In this document: in pieces, positions 49,858 through 59,792 of the stretch | Position numbering within the stretch: position 1 is the first letter of the stretch | Layout of the letters: each line of letters begins with the position of its first letter | Assembly (NCBI GenBank): GCA_036259835.1 | Contig: DATABA010000022.1 | Coordinates: 17,274 to 81,273, forward strand | Direction: 5' to 3' | DNA length: 64,000 nucleotides | DNA from: JALYGK01 sp036259835 | GTDB taxonomy: Bacteria > Actinomycetota > UBA4738 | Notes under the pieces: generated by a model | What the model saw: only the letters and a program-made list of their open reading frames with translations | Database searches by the model: none | What the model was told of the DNA's origin: nothing | Program-made: the position numbers and the translations under genes

Positions 49858-50790
49858 TTAGAGGAGGGGCTTCAGAGCATCCTCGATGAGCGCCGCCACG
49901 ACCGGCCCCTCGAACCGCGCCCTGATGATCCCGTCCCCGTCGATGATCACGGTCCACGGCTCGGTCGTGAAGCCCCACTTCCGCCAGTACGACGGGATGG
50001 TCTGCGGATCGGGCTTCAGGTCCGCTCCCGGGGGAAACTCCTCCACGTGGACGAAGTTGGCGCGCTTCGCCCCGACTCGCTCGAACACCAGAAGCTGTTC
50101 GTCGACCACCGGCCCACAGATCTGGCTTTCACAAAGCAGCGGCGTGGCGAAGGTCACCACCGTGGGCTTGCCGTTCCTGAGTGCCCGCTCGAGGGAGATG
50201 TAGTGCATGGGATCGGGAGGCTTGCGGGTGCAAATTCTCTTCGCCTCGGCTGCGTTCGTGGCCACCGGCGTCTCAACGGCGATGGCCTTCGTGCCGGCCC
50301 GGGCGGGTCCCTCTCCGGAGGTGACGCTCAACGTCTTGGCCCCGACGAGCCGAGAGCCGTTGACGTCGGCGACGGCGGCAACCGACCACGTTCCCGGACC
50401 GGGAATCTCGAGCGGCGCGGCGTAGAACCCCGTCAGCGGAGTCCTCGGCGAGTGATCCTCGTGATTCACGGTGAACCGATGGAAGGTTGCCCGGAACGGG
50501 CCGAGGGGGCGGGTTCGTCCGTCTCTGGCGATCCACACTTGGGGCGATCCACCGGTAAGGAGGGCGCCTTGCTTCGTGACCATCCCAAAGGTGAAGGTCG
50601 CTTCCCCGGTGGGCAGTGCTTCCTGCGCTTGCAGAAGGTCGACCTGAACGCCATTCTGCGTGATCGAGTTCAGGCAGAGCGTTCCCCCGACACACTCGGC
50701 CGTCGACTCGGGCCCGCCCCCGCAGGAGACGGCCAGCAAGGCAAAGCCAAGGCTCACTGCGGCAATTCGTCTCACAAGGGAAGAAGACAT
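49858..50790 (-). CDS. Thioredoxin-fold lipoprotein
   Basis: 310 residues from ATG 50790. Lipoprotein signal (AAVSLGFALLAVSC, Cys23). The first ~180 residues form a beta-rich region (ATFTFGMVTKQGALLTGG, FYAAPLEIPGPGTWSVAA). A thioredoxin-like domain follows (PTVVTFATPLLCESQICGPVVDEQ, EPWTVIIDGDGIIRARFEG). The Cys pair is C-x4-C rather than CxxC, so redox function is uncertain. Outside face of the membrane. Role unknown. Confidence 0.75.
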   Translation of the reverse strand: MSSSLVRRIAAVSLGFALLAVSCGGGPESTAECVGGTLCLNSITQNGVQVDLLQAQEALPTGEATFTFGMVTKQGALLTGGSPQVWIARDGRTRPLGPFRATFHRFTVNHEDHSPRTPLTGFYAAPLEIPGPGTWSVAAVADVNGSRLVGAKTLSVTSGEGPARAGTKAIAVETPVATNAAEAKRICTRKPPDPMHYISLERALRNGKPTVVTFATPLLCESQICGPVVDEQLLVFERVGAKRANFVHVEEFPPGADLKPDPQTIPSYWRKWGFTTEPWTVIIDGDGIIRARFEGPVVAALIEDALKPLL

Positions 50791-50845
50791 TTCGACCTCA
50801 GCGTATCGGGTGGCCGGAGGAAACGCGGCGTAGAGTCTGCCCGGC

Positions 50846-51496
50846 ATGGACGGGCGGGAACAGGAAAAGAGAGCGGCCGCAGAGGCCGCGACGCTCCTGG
50901 TCCAGGACGGCATGACGGTCGGTTTGGGGACCGGGAGCACCGTGGCGCACTTCCTTCCGGCGTTGGCGCGCCGGCAGCTCGCGATCACGTGTGTGGCGAC
51001 CTCCGTCTCTACGGAAACGACGGCTCGGTCGCTCGGCCTCGCGCTTGACCCATTCGATGCCGTCGATCGGCTCGATCTCGTCGTCGACGGCGCCGACCAG
51101 GTCGCTCCAGACCTGTGGCTGATCAAGGGAAGGGGCGGAGCTCACCTACGGGAGAAGATCGCCGCCGCCGCCGCCGACCGCTTCGTGGTGATCGTTTCGT
51201 CCGACAAGCTCGTCGGGGAAATCGGGCCGCCGGTCCCTCTCGAGGTGCTTTCGTTCGGGCTCGGGGCCACCATTCGAACACTCTCGTCCTTCGGAGAGGT
51301 TCGGACGCGACACGGCGTGACGCCCGACGGCAACGTGCTCCTCGACTTCTACGCGCCGGTCGACGATCCCGAGCAACTGTCCGGGACGCTGGATGCGGTC
51401 CCGGGCGTCGTCGGGCACGGCCTGTTCGCTCCCAACCTGGTCGCCGAGGTGCTCGTCGGGAAGGCCGATGGGTCCGTTGACCGGCTCACTTCGTAA
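50846..51496 (+). CDS. rpiA: Ribose-5-phosphate isomerase A
   Basis: 216 residues. VGLGTGSTVAHF (substrate loop), VVDGADQVAPDLWLIKGRGGAHLREKIAA (catalytic Asp pair, Lys and Glu) and DFYAPVDDPEQLSGTLDAVPGVVGHGLF match RpiA. It interconverts ribose-5-phosphate and ribulose-5-phosphate. The glycine loop reads KGRGG where KGGGG is usual. Convergent with the mannosyltransferase gene. Confidence 0.93.
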   Translation: MDGREQEKRAAAEAATLLVQDGMTVGLGTGSTVAHFLPALARRQLAITCVATSVSTETTARSLGLALDPFDAVDRLDLVVDGADQVAPDLWLIKGRGGAHLREKIAAAAADRFVVIVSSDKLVGEIGPPVPLEVLSFGLGATIRTLSSFGEVRTRHGVTPDGNVLLDFYAPVDDPEQLSGTLDAVPGVVGHGLFAPNLVAEVLVGKADGSVDRLTS

Positions 51497-51518
51497 GTTC
51501 CACCCCTCGCGGTGCGCT

Positions 51519-52994
51519 TTAGATCCAGCTGCGGAACCACATGCGCATCTGCCAGGCGGAGTGTGAAATCGCCTGGCCAGTGAGGACCGGGTAGAAGAAA
51601 AAGAAGAGCGCGACCGAAAGCAAGACCACAATCGCCGAGACGGGAGGGATCTCCCAGCGCCACCGATCAGTCAGCCGGGTCGTGAGATGACGCGTGTCCC
51701 GGAGCACATAGACAAGCGCCAGAACCATGAACGGCGTCATGGGCGCCATATAGAAGAAGAACGTCGTTCGCGCGGGGAGGAACCACAGGAAGTATTGAAT
51801 GGCGAAGGCCATGACGATGAGGGCGGCCCGCCAGTCTCGGCGCCGCACCCCCGCAACCAACGTGTACGGCAACGCCAGGACGCTTCCCCAAAAGATCACC
51901 GGGTTTCCGATGGCGAGGATCTCCGAGGGCAGGCACCTCTCCGGCTGCCCGATGCACCGGTAGTAGTACGCGACCGGGCGCTCCATCACCAACCAGGTCC
52001 AGGCGCGAGACGCGTACGGGTGTTTCGCCCGCAGATCCAGTGAGAACGAGGCCATCCCCCGTTGGATGTCCCACCATCCCCCGAGGTCGACCCCGTTGGC
52101 CCAGAACCAGTTCGCGTAGGACGCCATGTACACGCCAATCGGAAGCATGACCAGGAACCAGAAAATCCCGAAGCTCTCATCGCGAACCGCCTCCATCAAC
52201 GGGCGCTCCAGTCCGAGGCGGCCTCGTCGTGACCGTTCCCACGCCAGCGACAGCACGATGGCGACGAGGAGGGGAGGAATACCGGACCACTTGCTCGCCG
52301 CCCCCATGCCGAACGCGAGACCGGCGGCGAGCCGCCACGGCCTGAAGATGGGAGAAGGCGGCCGATCAGGCGGAAGGTCCAGCAGCTCGCTGTCGACGCC
52401 TTGACCTGCCGGCTGGAGGGCGGGGGTTCGACGCTCGATCCACTCGCGGTCGAGCACCAAGCAAAGGAACCCTCCGACGACGAACATGGTGACGAAGATG
52501 TCGATCATCGCGATTCGCGACTGCACGAAATGGAGGCTTTCCGTCGCCAGGAGCAGCCCGGCCACGGCGGCCCACGCCGTGCTGGCGAAAAGCTTCCGCG
52601 CGAGGAGAGAGAGAAGCAGGACCGACAACGTGCCGGCGATCGCGGACGTAACCCGCCACCCAAACGGGTTGTTGCCGTACGCCGCGACGCCTCCCGCCAT
52701 GATCCAACGGCCGAGCGGGGGATGGACGGTGAAGGTCTGCTCACCCGGCGCCTTGAGCTTGCACTCGCGGAAGGGGAAGCCGGCGTCGTAGCAAGCGTCC
52801 TTCGCGTAGTACACCTCGTCGAAGACGTACGTCGGCGGCGTCGAGAGGTGGTAGAAGCGAAGTCCGGCAGCCAGCGCCGTCACCGCGAGGATGGCCACCA
52901 GGGGGTGCTGATAGGCACGTCGGCGGTGGTGTCGATCCGATCGTCCCGGCCGAACGGGTTCCGCGGTAGTCACGACCTCGGTTTCGCTCTCCAC
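51519..52994 (-). CDS. Dolichyl/polyprenyl-phosphate-mannose protein mannosyltransferase (PMT family)
   Basis: 491 residues from GTG 52994. GT-C membrane enzyme with about eleven helices. The catalytic Asp-Glu of loop 1 is in PPTYVFDEVYYAKDACYD, and VHPPLGRWIMAGGVAAYG and HFVQSRIAMIDIFVTMF are PMT landmarks. It O-mannosylates exported proteins using polyprenol-phosphomannose. Divergent from rsmI, exactly as Rv1002c and Rv1003 in Mycobacterium tuberculosis. Confidence 0.92.
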   Translation of the reverse strand: MESETEVVTTAEPVRPGRSDRHHRRRAYQHPLVAILAVTALAAGLRFYHLSTPPTYVFDEVYYAKDACYDAGFPFRECKLKAPGEQTFTVHPPLGRWIMAGGVAAYGNNPFGWRVTSAIAGTLSVLLLSLLARKLFASTAWAAVAGLLLATESLHFVQSRIAMIDIFVTMFVVGGFLCLVLDREWIERRTPALQPAGQGVDSELLDLPPDRPPSPIFRPWRLAAGLAFGMGAASKWSGIPPLLVAIVLSLAWERSRRGRLGLERPLMEAVRDESFGIFWFLVMLPIGVYMASYANWFWANGVDLGGWWDIQRGMASFSLDLRAKHPYASRAWTWLVMERPVAYYYRCIGQPERCLPSEILAIGNPVIFWGSVLALPYTLVAGVRRRDWRAALIVMAFAIQYFLWFLPARTTFFFYMAPMTPFMVLALVYVLRDTRHLTTRLTDRWRWEIPPVSAIVVLLSVALFFFFYPVLTGQAISHSAWQMRMWFRSWI

Positions 52995-53064
52995 CGACCC
53001 GAGGATAAACGGGCCGGTCAGCCCTTCGGTCCGGCTGCAACGAGCGTGTCGCCATAATCGAGGT

Positions 53065-53910
53065 GTGGCGGGCACCCTGTTCCTCGTCGGGACGCCGATC
53101 GGAAATCTGGAAGACCTGACTGAACGGGCACGGCGCGTTCTCGCTTCCGTGGACTTGATCGCCGCGGAAGACACCCGCCGTACCGGACGGCTTCTTCAGC
53201 GTCTCGGGATCAAGGCGTCGATGGTGTCGTTTTTCGAGGGAAACGAAGAGAAGCGACTGCCCGAGCTCATCGAGGCGCTTCGAGGAGGTTCGAGCGTCGC
53301 CGTGGTCTCAGACGCGGGCATGCCTGCGCTCTCGGATCCTGGTTATCGCCTGGTCGCGGCGTGCGTGGAAGAGGGGATTCCGGTCGACGTCGCGCCCGGG
53401 CCCTCCGCCGCAGTCGCCGCCCTGGTCATTTCCGGCCTCCCCACGGACCGCTTCGTGTTCGAGGGATTTCTGCCGCGTTCGGGCCGGCGTCGTTCTGAGC
53501 GCCTCGAGGCGCTTGGCCCGGAGCCTCGGACGATCGTTCTGTTCGAATCCCCTCGACGAGCCGCCGGTCTCCTCGAGGACCTCCGTAACAGGCTGGGAAA
53601 TCGCCGCGCCGCGCTGGTCCGCGAACTCACGAAGCAGCATCAGGAGGTGCTTCGAGGCGGCATCACCGACCTCCTCGAAGAAGTGAAGACCCGCGAGCTT
53701 CGAGGCGAGGTCGTGCTGGTGGTCGAGGGGTCAAGCGAAGAAACGGGAGAAGTCGACGATCAAGACGCTGTCGCCATGGCCTCCCAGATGGTGGCGAAAG
53801 GAGAGCGAAAGCGGGAGGCCGCTCGCCGGGCCGGCCGGCTGACCGGGGTTCCGGCCAACCGAATCTACGCCCGGCTCGCGTCCTCCCGCCCGATTCGCCC
53901 TACGGACTGA
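53065..53910 (+). CDS. rsmI: 16S rRNA (cytidine(1402)-2'-O)-methyltransferase
   Basis: 281 residues from GTG 53065. TLFLVGTPIGNLEDLTERA, AEDTRRTGRLLQRLGI, VSDAGMPALSDPGYRLV and FEGFLPRSGRRRSERL are RsmI/YraL signatures of the SAM-dependent tetrapyrrole-methylase fold. It modifies the decoding centre of 16S rRNA. Divergent from the PMT gene. Confidence 0.95.
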   Translation: MAGTLFLVGTPIGNLEDLTERARRVLASVDLIAAEDTRRTGRLLQRLGIKASMVSFFEGNEEKRLPELIEALRGGSSVAVVSDAGMPALSDPGYRLVAACVEEGIPVDVAPGPSAAVAALVISGLPTDRFVFEGFLPRSGRRRSERLEALGPEPRTIVLFESPRRAAGLLEDLRNRLGNRRAALVRELTKQHQEVLRGGITDLLEEVKTRELRGEVVLVVEGSSEETGEVDDQDAVAMASQMVAKGERKREAARRAGRLTGVPANRIYARLASSRPIRPTD

Positions 53911-53923
53911 CTCGAATTGCTCG

Positions 53924-54661
53924 TTACGCCGAGGCCGCGACCGGCGCTCGGCCGTCAACACGCGTGCTCCCCGCCGGTCGGTCCGCCCTGCTCGGGACGC
54001 GCTGCATCACCAGGATGCTGGTGACCAGGATCCACGCCACGAACAGAAGGAACATGGCGTAGCCGTATGCGCCCCCGGCGGCCAGCATGCCCCGCTCGAC
54101 GAACGCCGAGGCAGCGGCCACGATGAAGCCGATGCTCAGGACGCCGCTGAGTCGTGCATGCCAGGCGGGAAGAGCGCCCGTTCGGGATGACACAACTGCC
54201 GTCGCGCCGACGAGAACTGCGATCGGGAACCACGCGAGACTGAAGACCATGTTTCCGACGTCGAACAGCGCCCTCATTACTGCCTCGCTTCCCGGGACAG
54301 CGCTCTGGGCAACGCTGAACGCCAGAGCGCTCGTCACGGCGGTTCCGATCAGGGCCATGGTCCCGGCGACGAGCCCGCCGCCGAACGCGATCGAAGCCAT
54401 GCGTCCGGTCTCGCCCTCCGCGCGCATGAGATGGCTGCGGAGACTCCCCGTGAACCACAGTGCGAAGGCGATGGCCAGCCCGGTTACGTATCCGGCCATG
54501 AGCAAGCCGTCGCGGTGCTCGCGGAAGTACCCCTGAATCTGACCGAGCGAGTCATCGGCCGCCGGAGGGGACTGTGGAACCAGGAGCACCGTCGCCACGG
54601 CGAGGATCCCGAACGCGATCCCTGACGCGGCGCCGTACCGCTCCCATGCAGAACCATCCAT
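53924..54661 (-). CDS. DUF4386-like membrane protein
   Basis: 245 residues with about six membrane helices (ASGIAFGILAVATVLLVP, GLLMAGYVTGLAIAFALWFTG, SIAFGGGLVAGTMALIGTAV, etc.). No catalytic motif. The arrangement resembles the DUF4386-type family of small integral membrane proteins. Convergent with rsmI and upstream of, but not coupled to, the EamA gene. Function unknown. Confidence 0.65.
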   Translation of the reverse strand: MDGSAWERYGAASGIAFGILAVATVLLVPQSPPAADDSLGQIQGYFREHRDGLLMAGYVTGLAIAFALWFTGSLRSHLMRAEGETGRMASIAFGGGLVAGTMALIGTAVTSALAFSVAQSAVPGSEAVMRALFDVGNMVFSLAWFPIAVLVGATAVVSSRTGALPAWHARLSGVLSIGFIVAAASAFVERGMLAAGGAYGYAMFLLFVAWILVTSILVMQRVPSRADRPAGSTRVDGRAPVAASA

Positions 54662-54743
54662 CGGATCTCCTTTCTTGGCCGCCCCGGAGTGGGACGTTCG
54701 CCTGACTTGGTTTGGCCCAGGAGAGAAGGAAACGGTTACACCG

Positions 54744-55664
54744 TCAGACGGCCGAGGCCGGCTCGACTCGCTCCTCGGGTGGACGCCGAGCCGAAATTTC
54801 GGAATACGTCATGGCGCCCAGCACAAGCACCGCTCCCACCCATTGATGCGCGGAAAGGCGCTCCGCGATCCAGATCGCGCTGAACAGCGCGGCGAACAAC
54901 GCTTCACCCGCCAACAGGACGACCGCACGGCTCGCGGTCAGCGTCCGCTGCCCGATGATCTGGAGGGTGTACGCAACGCCGGAGCCGAGAACGCCGGTCA
55001 GAAAGAGCAGCGGAAAGACCGATGCCGACAACGCCACGCCGGTTCGAAACCCGATGGTCGAAGTGGCGAGGACCTGCAGCAACGCCGTCACTCCCATTTG
55101 TGAAAGCGAGAGCGACCACGCCGAGAACTTCGGTGAGAGGCGGCTCACACCAACCACGTGACCGGCCCACACGACGGCGCCCGCGAGCACCAGAAGGTCA
55201 CCACCGTAGACACGGATGTCGCCGAGCTCGCGAATGGACAACAGCGCCAGCCCGATCACGGAGATTCCAACCGAGAGCCACGCGGCGCGAGGCACCCTTT
55301 GCCGGAACAGCATTGCCGCGAGGATCGGTGTGAAGACGACGTAGAGGCCGGTGATGAATCCGGCGTTCGTGGCCGTCGTTCGCTTCAGGCCCTCCGTCTG
55401 CAGGATGTACGCGACGAAGATCAGCGCACCGAGCAGGAGTCCCGCTCGAACGACGTCTCCCCGTGTGCTGGGATTGCTGTTCTTCTCCCGGCCTCTGAGG
55501 AGTGGAACCATCAACAGGATCGACACGAAGCCAAGCGCTCTGGTCCATGCCATGAAGACGAGCGGAGGGAGCTGATCCAGAGCCAGCTTGCCGGCGGGGA
55601 ACGTGATGCCCCACAGGATGGGGGTCGGCAAGAGGAGCAATCCGGGATCGATGCGGCGCCGCAC
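54744..55664 (-). CDS. DMT-superfamily EamA transporter
   Basis: 306 residues from GTG 55664, ten membrane helices in two EamA repeats (PTPILWGITFPAGKLALDQL, then DLLVLAGAVVWAGHVVGVSR). AERLSAHQWVGAVLVLGAM is the usual last helix entry. Likely exports a metabolite or amino acid. Divergent from metG with a 58-nt gap that must hold both promoters. Confidence 0.9.
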   Translation of the reverse strand: MRRRIDPGLLLLPTPILWGITFPAGKLALDQLPPLVFMAWTRALGFVSILLMVPLLRGREKNSNPSTRGDVVRAGLLLGALIFVAYILQTEGLKRTTATNAGFITGLYVVFTPILAAMLFRQRVPRAAWLSVGISVIGLALLSIRELGDIRVYGGDLLVLAGAVVWAGHVVGVSRLSPKFSAWSLSLSQMGVTALLQVLATSTIGFRTGVALSASVFPLLFLTGVLGSGVAYTLQIIGQRTLTASRAVVLLAGEALFAALFSAIWIAERLSAHQWVGAVLVLGAMTYSEISARRPPEERVEPASAV

Positions 55665-55722
55665 GAGCCGGACGATACAGGCTCCATGAGCGTGCTTGTG
55701 CGCTGCCTACAATGACCGCACC

Positions 55723-57255
55723 GTGAAGGACTCCTTCTACATCACCACTCCGATCTACTACCCGAACGACGTCCCGCACATCGGGCACGCCTACACGACC
55801 GTTGCCACGGACTTCATCGCCCGGTACCGCCGATTGAGAGGTGACGAAACGTACTTCCTGACCGGAACGGATGAACATGGGTTGAACCTTCAAAGAGCTG
55901 CGGAGGCGAAGGGCGAAACGCCGAAGTCGTTCGTCGACGCGATGGAGCCAAGGTGGCGGGAAGTCTGGGAGCGGCTCGAGATCTCGTACACCGACTACAT
56001 CCGAACCACCGAACCCCGCCATCACGCGGCCGTTCAGAAGCTCCTCACCACCGTGTACGAAAACGGTCGGGACGATATTTATCTGGGCACCTACGAGGGC
56101 CTGTACTGCGTCTCCTGCGAGCTCTATTACTCGGAGGACGAGCTCGTGGAGGGTAACTGTCCAATTCACGAGCGACCGGTCGAGCGGATGGCGGAGCAGA
56201 ACTATTTCTTCCGGTTGTCCGCGTACCAGGACCGGCTGCTCGAGCACTACGAACAGCACCCGGACGCGGTGGAGCCTGATTTCCGGAGAAACGAGGTCCT
56301 GTCCCTGATCAAAGGCGGGCTCCAGGACTTCTCGATCTCCCGAACCTCGTTCGACTGGGGAATCCCGCTTCCATGGGACCCCGCGCATATCTGCTACGTG
56401 TGGTTCGACGCGCTCACCAACTACATGACCTCGGCGGGATACGGCTCGGACGAAAAGCGGTTCGCCCGACTCTGGCCCGCTGACGTGCACATGATCGGAA
56501 AGGACATCGTTCGGCAGCACGCCGTGTACTGGCCGGCCATGCTGATGGCAGCGGGTATCGAACCTCCGCTGCAGGTCTTCGTTCACGGCCATCTGCTGGT
56601 GGGCGGGAAGAAGATGTCGAAGACCCGTCTCACCGGCATCCACCCTTTCCAGCTGATCGATCACTTCGGCGTCGACGCCTACCGCTATTACTTCCTGCGG
56701 GAGATCCGGTTCGGGCAGGATGGAAACTTTTCGTGGGAATCGATGCTGGCTCGCTACAACGCCGATCTGGCAAATGGGCTCGGCAACCTGGCCAGCCGGG
56801 TTTTGGCGATGACCGACTCCTACTTCGACGGAAAGGTCCCCGAGCCAACCGGCAGCGGAGGCGGACGCCTCAGCGCAGCCGCGAACAGTTTGTCGAAGCG
56901 GTTCGAGGAGCACATGCTCGCCTTCGAGCTCACCGAGGCGGTTGGCGCGCTGGACGAGTTCGTCCGTGAGGCCAATCGATACCTGGTAGAGGTCGCGCCG
57001 TGGAACCTCGCGAAGCAGCCGGATCGCAGGCAGGAGCTCGCGGACGCGCTGTACGAGGCGCTCGAGGGGCTGCGGCTGGTCGCGCTGTTCTCGTTTCCGA
57101 TCATGCCGGACGCCGCCCGCCGGCTGTGGACGCAGTTGGGAATCGAAGGTTCTCCCGAGGACCAGCGACTCCCCGACGCCGCATCGTGGGGGCGCCTCGT
57201 GCCGGGCGCGGCCACGGCGCGTGGCGACGCTCTGTTTCCGCGGCTCGACGAGTGA
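55723..57255 (+). CDS. metG: Methionyl-tRNA synthetase
   Basis: 510 residues from GTG 55723. HIGH motif PNDVPHIGHAYTT, zinc-binding Cys/His set CVSCELYYSEDELVEGNCPIHERP, and KKMSKTRLTGI as the KMSKS loop; anticodon domain with LGNLASRVLAM and VEVAPWNLAK. The single zinc knuckle and length fit the MetG2-type common in actinobacteria. Its TGA overlaps the tatD GTG. Confidence 0.95.
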   Translation: MKDSFYITTPIYYPNDVPHIGHAYTTVATDFIARYRRLRGDETYFLTGTDEHGLNLQRAAEAKGETPKSFVDAMEPRWREVWERLEISYTDYIRTTEPRHHAAVQKLLTTVYENGRDDIYLGTYEGLYCVSCELYYSEDELVEGNCPIHERPVERMAEQNYFFRLSAYQDRLLEHYEQHPDAVEPDFRRNEVLSLIKGGLQDFSISRTSFDWGIPLPWDPAHICYVWFDALTNYMTSAGYGSDEKRFARLWPADVHMIGKDIVRQHAVYWPAMLMAAGIEPPLQVFVHGHLLVGGKKMSKTRLTGIHPFQLIDHFGVDAYRYYFLREIRFGQDGNFSWESMLARYNADLANGLGNLASRVLAMTDSYFDGKVPEPTGSGGGRLSAAANSLSKRFEEHMLAFELTEAVGALDEFVREANRYLVEVAPWNLAKQPDRRQELADALYEALEGLRLVALFSFPIMPDAARRLWTQLGIEGSPEDQRLPDAASWGRLVPGAATARGDALFPRLDE

Positions 57256-58040
57256 CGCCCGCCTCGCCCGACGGCGTCCTGTCCGCGGTCGACACTCACT
57301 GCCATCTCTTTCTTATGGAAGAGAAGCCGGAAGACGTGCTGCGATCCGCTGCCGAGGCAGGGGTGGACCGTTTGATCTGTGTCGGGATCGACGTCGAATC
57401 CAGTACTCGGTCAGTTGAGCTCGCCCGATCTTTCTCCGGCATCTTCGCCACCGCCGGCGTTCATCCTCACACGGCTTCCGAATTCGATCGGAACTCGAGG
57501 GCGAATCTCGAGGCGCTGGCTTCCGCGTCCGTTGTCGTCGGAATCGGAGAAACGGGGCTCGATTACTACCGTGAGCTGTCTCCGCGGGGAGATCAGCACC
57601 GAGCGTTTCGCGAGCACATCGCGGTGTCGGTGGATTCGGGAAAGCCCTTGGTCGTGCACGTCCGGGAGGCGTGGGAGGACGCGCTCCGGATTCTCGAGGA
57701 AGAGAGGGCCGAGAAGGTCGTCCTGCACTGCTTTTCGGGTGACGAGGCGCTCGCGAAAGAGGCCACCGCTCGCGGCTACTTCCTGTCGTTTGCCGGAAAC
57801 GTGACATACCCCAACGCGGGTGCGTTGCGTGACGCTGCCGGCGCGGTTACGCCCGACCAGATTCTCTGCGAAACCGACAGCCCTTTCCTTGCCCCTCAGG
57901 TGGTTCGGGGGCGAGCGAACAGCCCGGCCAATCTGCCGTTCACGCTGGCGGCTCTGGCCGAGGTTCGGGGCGTCTCCGTTGCCGAGGTCGCGGCGGCGAC
58001 GGCCGCGGCCGCTCAGTCAGCCTTCCGACTGTCCCCATAA
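57252..58040 (+). CDS. tatD: TatD-family metal-dependent deoxyribonuclease
   Basis: 262 residues from GTG 57252 (GTGA overlap with metG). Metal and catalytic motifs are DTHCHLF, GIGETGLDYY, PLVVHVREAW, VLHCFSGDEAL and CETDSPFLAP. TatD enzymes are magnesium-dependent nucleases or hydrolases. The metG-tatD-rsmA order is conserved in actinobacteria. Confidence 0.93.
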   Translation: MTPASPDGVLSAVDTHCHLFLMEEKPEDVLRSAAEAGVDRLICVGIDVESSTRSVELARSFSGIFATAGVHPHTASEFDRNSRANLEALASASVVVGIGETGLDYYRELSPRGDQHRAFREHIAVSVDSGKPLVVHVREAWEDALRILEEERAEKVVLHCFSGDEALAKEATARGYFLSFAGNVTYPNAGALRDAAGAVTPDQILCETDSPFLAPQVVRGRANSPANLPFTLAALAEVRGVSVAEVAAATAAAAQSAFRLSP

Positions 58041-58043
58041 GCG

Positions 58044-58916
58044 ATGGGAGGAGGCAGGCCGTCGATCGCGGGGCCGCGCCTCACCCCAGCGTCGCTTCGG
58101 GCCCTTGCCGCCCGTCACGGGGTTCGACCCAAGAAGTCGCTCGGACAGCACTTTCTGATCGAACCGGCGCTGGCGAAACGCATCGTCGAGATCGCCGAAG
58201 TCGGCCCCGACGATCGGGTCTTGGAGGTCGGCGCTGGCCTCGGCTCGCTCACCGTAGCCCTCGCCCAGACGGCGGGTGAGGTGGTCGCCGTCGAGCTCGA
58301 CCGAGCGTTGCTTCCGGCTCTCCGTGAAGTGGTGGAGGGTTTGCCACGCGTTCGCGTGGTGGCCGAGGACGCCGTCCGCGTCGATTGGGCTCACCTTTTG
58401 GGACCCGGCAGTTGGAAGATGGTCGCCAACCTCCCATACAACGTCGCCGTCCCCGTCGTCATGCGGGCGCTCGAAGACGAACCGCGGATCGCCAGCCTTC
58501 TCGTCATGGTTCAACGGGAGGTCGGCGAGCGGCTGGTGGCGGCGTCGGGGGACGAGCAGTACGGAGCGGTCAGCGTCCGCGTCGCCTACCGGGCCGAGGG
58601 ACGCGTGGTGCGCCGAGTTCCGAAGACGGTGTTCTGGCCCGAGCCGAAGATCGAGTCGGTCCTGGTCTCGTTGGTTCGCCGTCCGCCGCCCGTGACTGTC
58701 GACGAATCGGCCCTGTGGCGAGTGGTGGACGAGGCGTTCGCCCAGCGGCGAAAGACGGTTGCGAACGCCCTGGTTCGGTTGGGGGTCGAACGACCGGAAG
58801 CCGAGTCGATTCTTCGCCATTGCGGTCTTGTCATGACGGTGCGCGCGGAGCAGCTCGATCTCGCTGCGTTCGCCTGCGTGGCCGACCGATGGGCGGCGGT
58901 GACTGCTCGGCCGTGA
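58044..58916 (+). CDS. rsmA: 16S rRNA (adenine(1518)-N6/adenine(1519)-N6)-dimethyltransferase
   Basis: 290 residues. SAM-binding start PKKSLGQHFLIEPALAKRIVEIAEV, VLEVGAGLGSLTVAL and VVAVELDRALLPAL, and the catalytic-site NLPYN in KMVANLPYNVAVPVV. It dimethylates two adenines in helix 45 of 16S rRNA (KsgA). It overlaps ispE by GTGA and follows tatD by 3 nt. Confidence 0.96.
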   Translation: MGGGRPSIAGPRLTPASLRALAARHGVRPKKSLGQHFLIEPALAKRIVEIAEVGPDDRVLEVGAGLGSLTVALAQTAGEVVAVELDRALLPALREVVEGLPRVRVVAEDAVRVDWAHLLGPGSWKMVANLPYNVAVPVVMRALEDEPRIASLLVMVQREVGERLVAASGDEQYGAVSVRVAYRAEGRVVRRVPKTVFWPEPKIESVLVSLVRRPPPVTVDESALWRVVDEAFAQRRKTVANALVRLGVERPEAESILRHCGLVMTVRAEQLDLAAFACVADRWAAVTARP

Positions 58917-59788
58917 GCCGGCCGCCGGCCCCGCTTCCGAACACCAGAGTCGTTCGAGCCAGGGCCAAAGTGAATCTCTTCCTTCGGGTCCACGGCCGGC
59001 GTCAAGACGGGTACCACGAAGTGGAAACGGCCATCGTCCCCATTTCGCTGGCCGACCGATTGGAGGTCCACGCCGTCGCCGATCCCACCTTCAGGACCCT
59101 GTCGCTCGCCCTTGAGGTAATAGGCGAGCCGGCGACGGTGCGAGCGGTGCCGGCCGATGAGAGCAACCTGGTCCTGCGCGCCGCCGACGCGCTTGCGCGA
59201 AGAGTCGAGGCAACCGGCTTTGCCGATGTCCTCCTCGAAAAGCGAATCCCAGTCGCGGCTGGGCTGGGTGGAGGAAGCGCCGACGCTGCGGCCGCCCTGC
59301 ACGCGCTCAACGACCTTTGGGGAAGCGGTCTCGACGATGAGGAGCTGCGAAGCCTCGGCGCAGACGTCGGGTCCGACGTCCCGGCCCTCCTGGCCGGTCG
59401 GCCGGCCCTGGCTCGCGGCCGCGGCGAATCGATCGAGCCCCTCGCCCTTCCTTCCATGCGATGGGTCCTGATGCCGTTCAGGTTCGGCGTCTCGACCCGG
59501 GATGCCTACTCGTGGTGGGACGAGGGAGAAGGTGGCACCGGGCCGGACCCCGGGCACTTGATCGACGCCGCTCGCGAGGGCGACGTCGAACAGGCTGGAC
59601 GGCTTCTCTTCAACGACCTCGAGCAGGGAGTGCTCCGGCACCATGCGGAGATCGGCGGGATGAAGCAACGGCTGTTGGACGCCGGAGCGGCAGGCGTTGT
59701 GCTCTGCGGGAGCGGACCGACGCTTGCTGCGCTGGTCTCCCCGGGGGTTGACCTGCGGGTTGACGGCGGGATCGAAGTGGAATCGTGA
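58913..59788 (+). CDS. ispE: 4-diphosphocytidyl-2-C-methyl-D-erythritol kinase
   Basis: 291 residues from GTG 58913. GHMP kinase motifs: RARAKVNLFLRVHGRRQDGYHEVE with the catalytic Lys, PVAAGLGGGSADAAAAL as ATP loop with GLGGGSA, and LCGSGPTLAALV at the C-terminus. It phosphorylates CDP-ME in the MEP route to isoprenoids. Coupled to rsmA. Confidence 0.95.
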   Translation: MSRPPAPLPNTRVVRARAKVNLFLRVHGRRQDGYHEVETAIVPISLADRLEVHAVADPTFRTLSLALEVIGEPATVRAVPADESNLVLRAADALARRVEATGFADVLLEKRIPVAAGLGGGSADAAAALHALNDLWGSGLDDEELRSLGADVGSDVPALLAGRPALARGRGESIEPLALPSMRWVLMPFRFGVSTRDAYSWWDEGEGGTGPDPGHLIDAAREGDVEQAGRLLFNDLEQGVLRHHAEIGGMKQRLLDAGAAGVVLCGSGPTLAALVSPGVDLRVDGGIEVES

Positions 59789-59792
59789 GTTG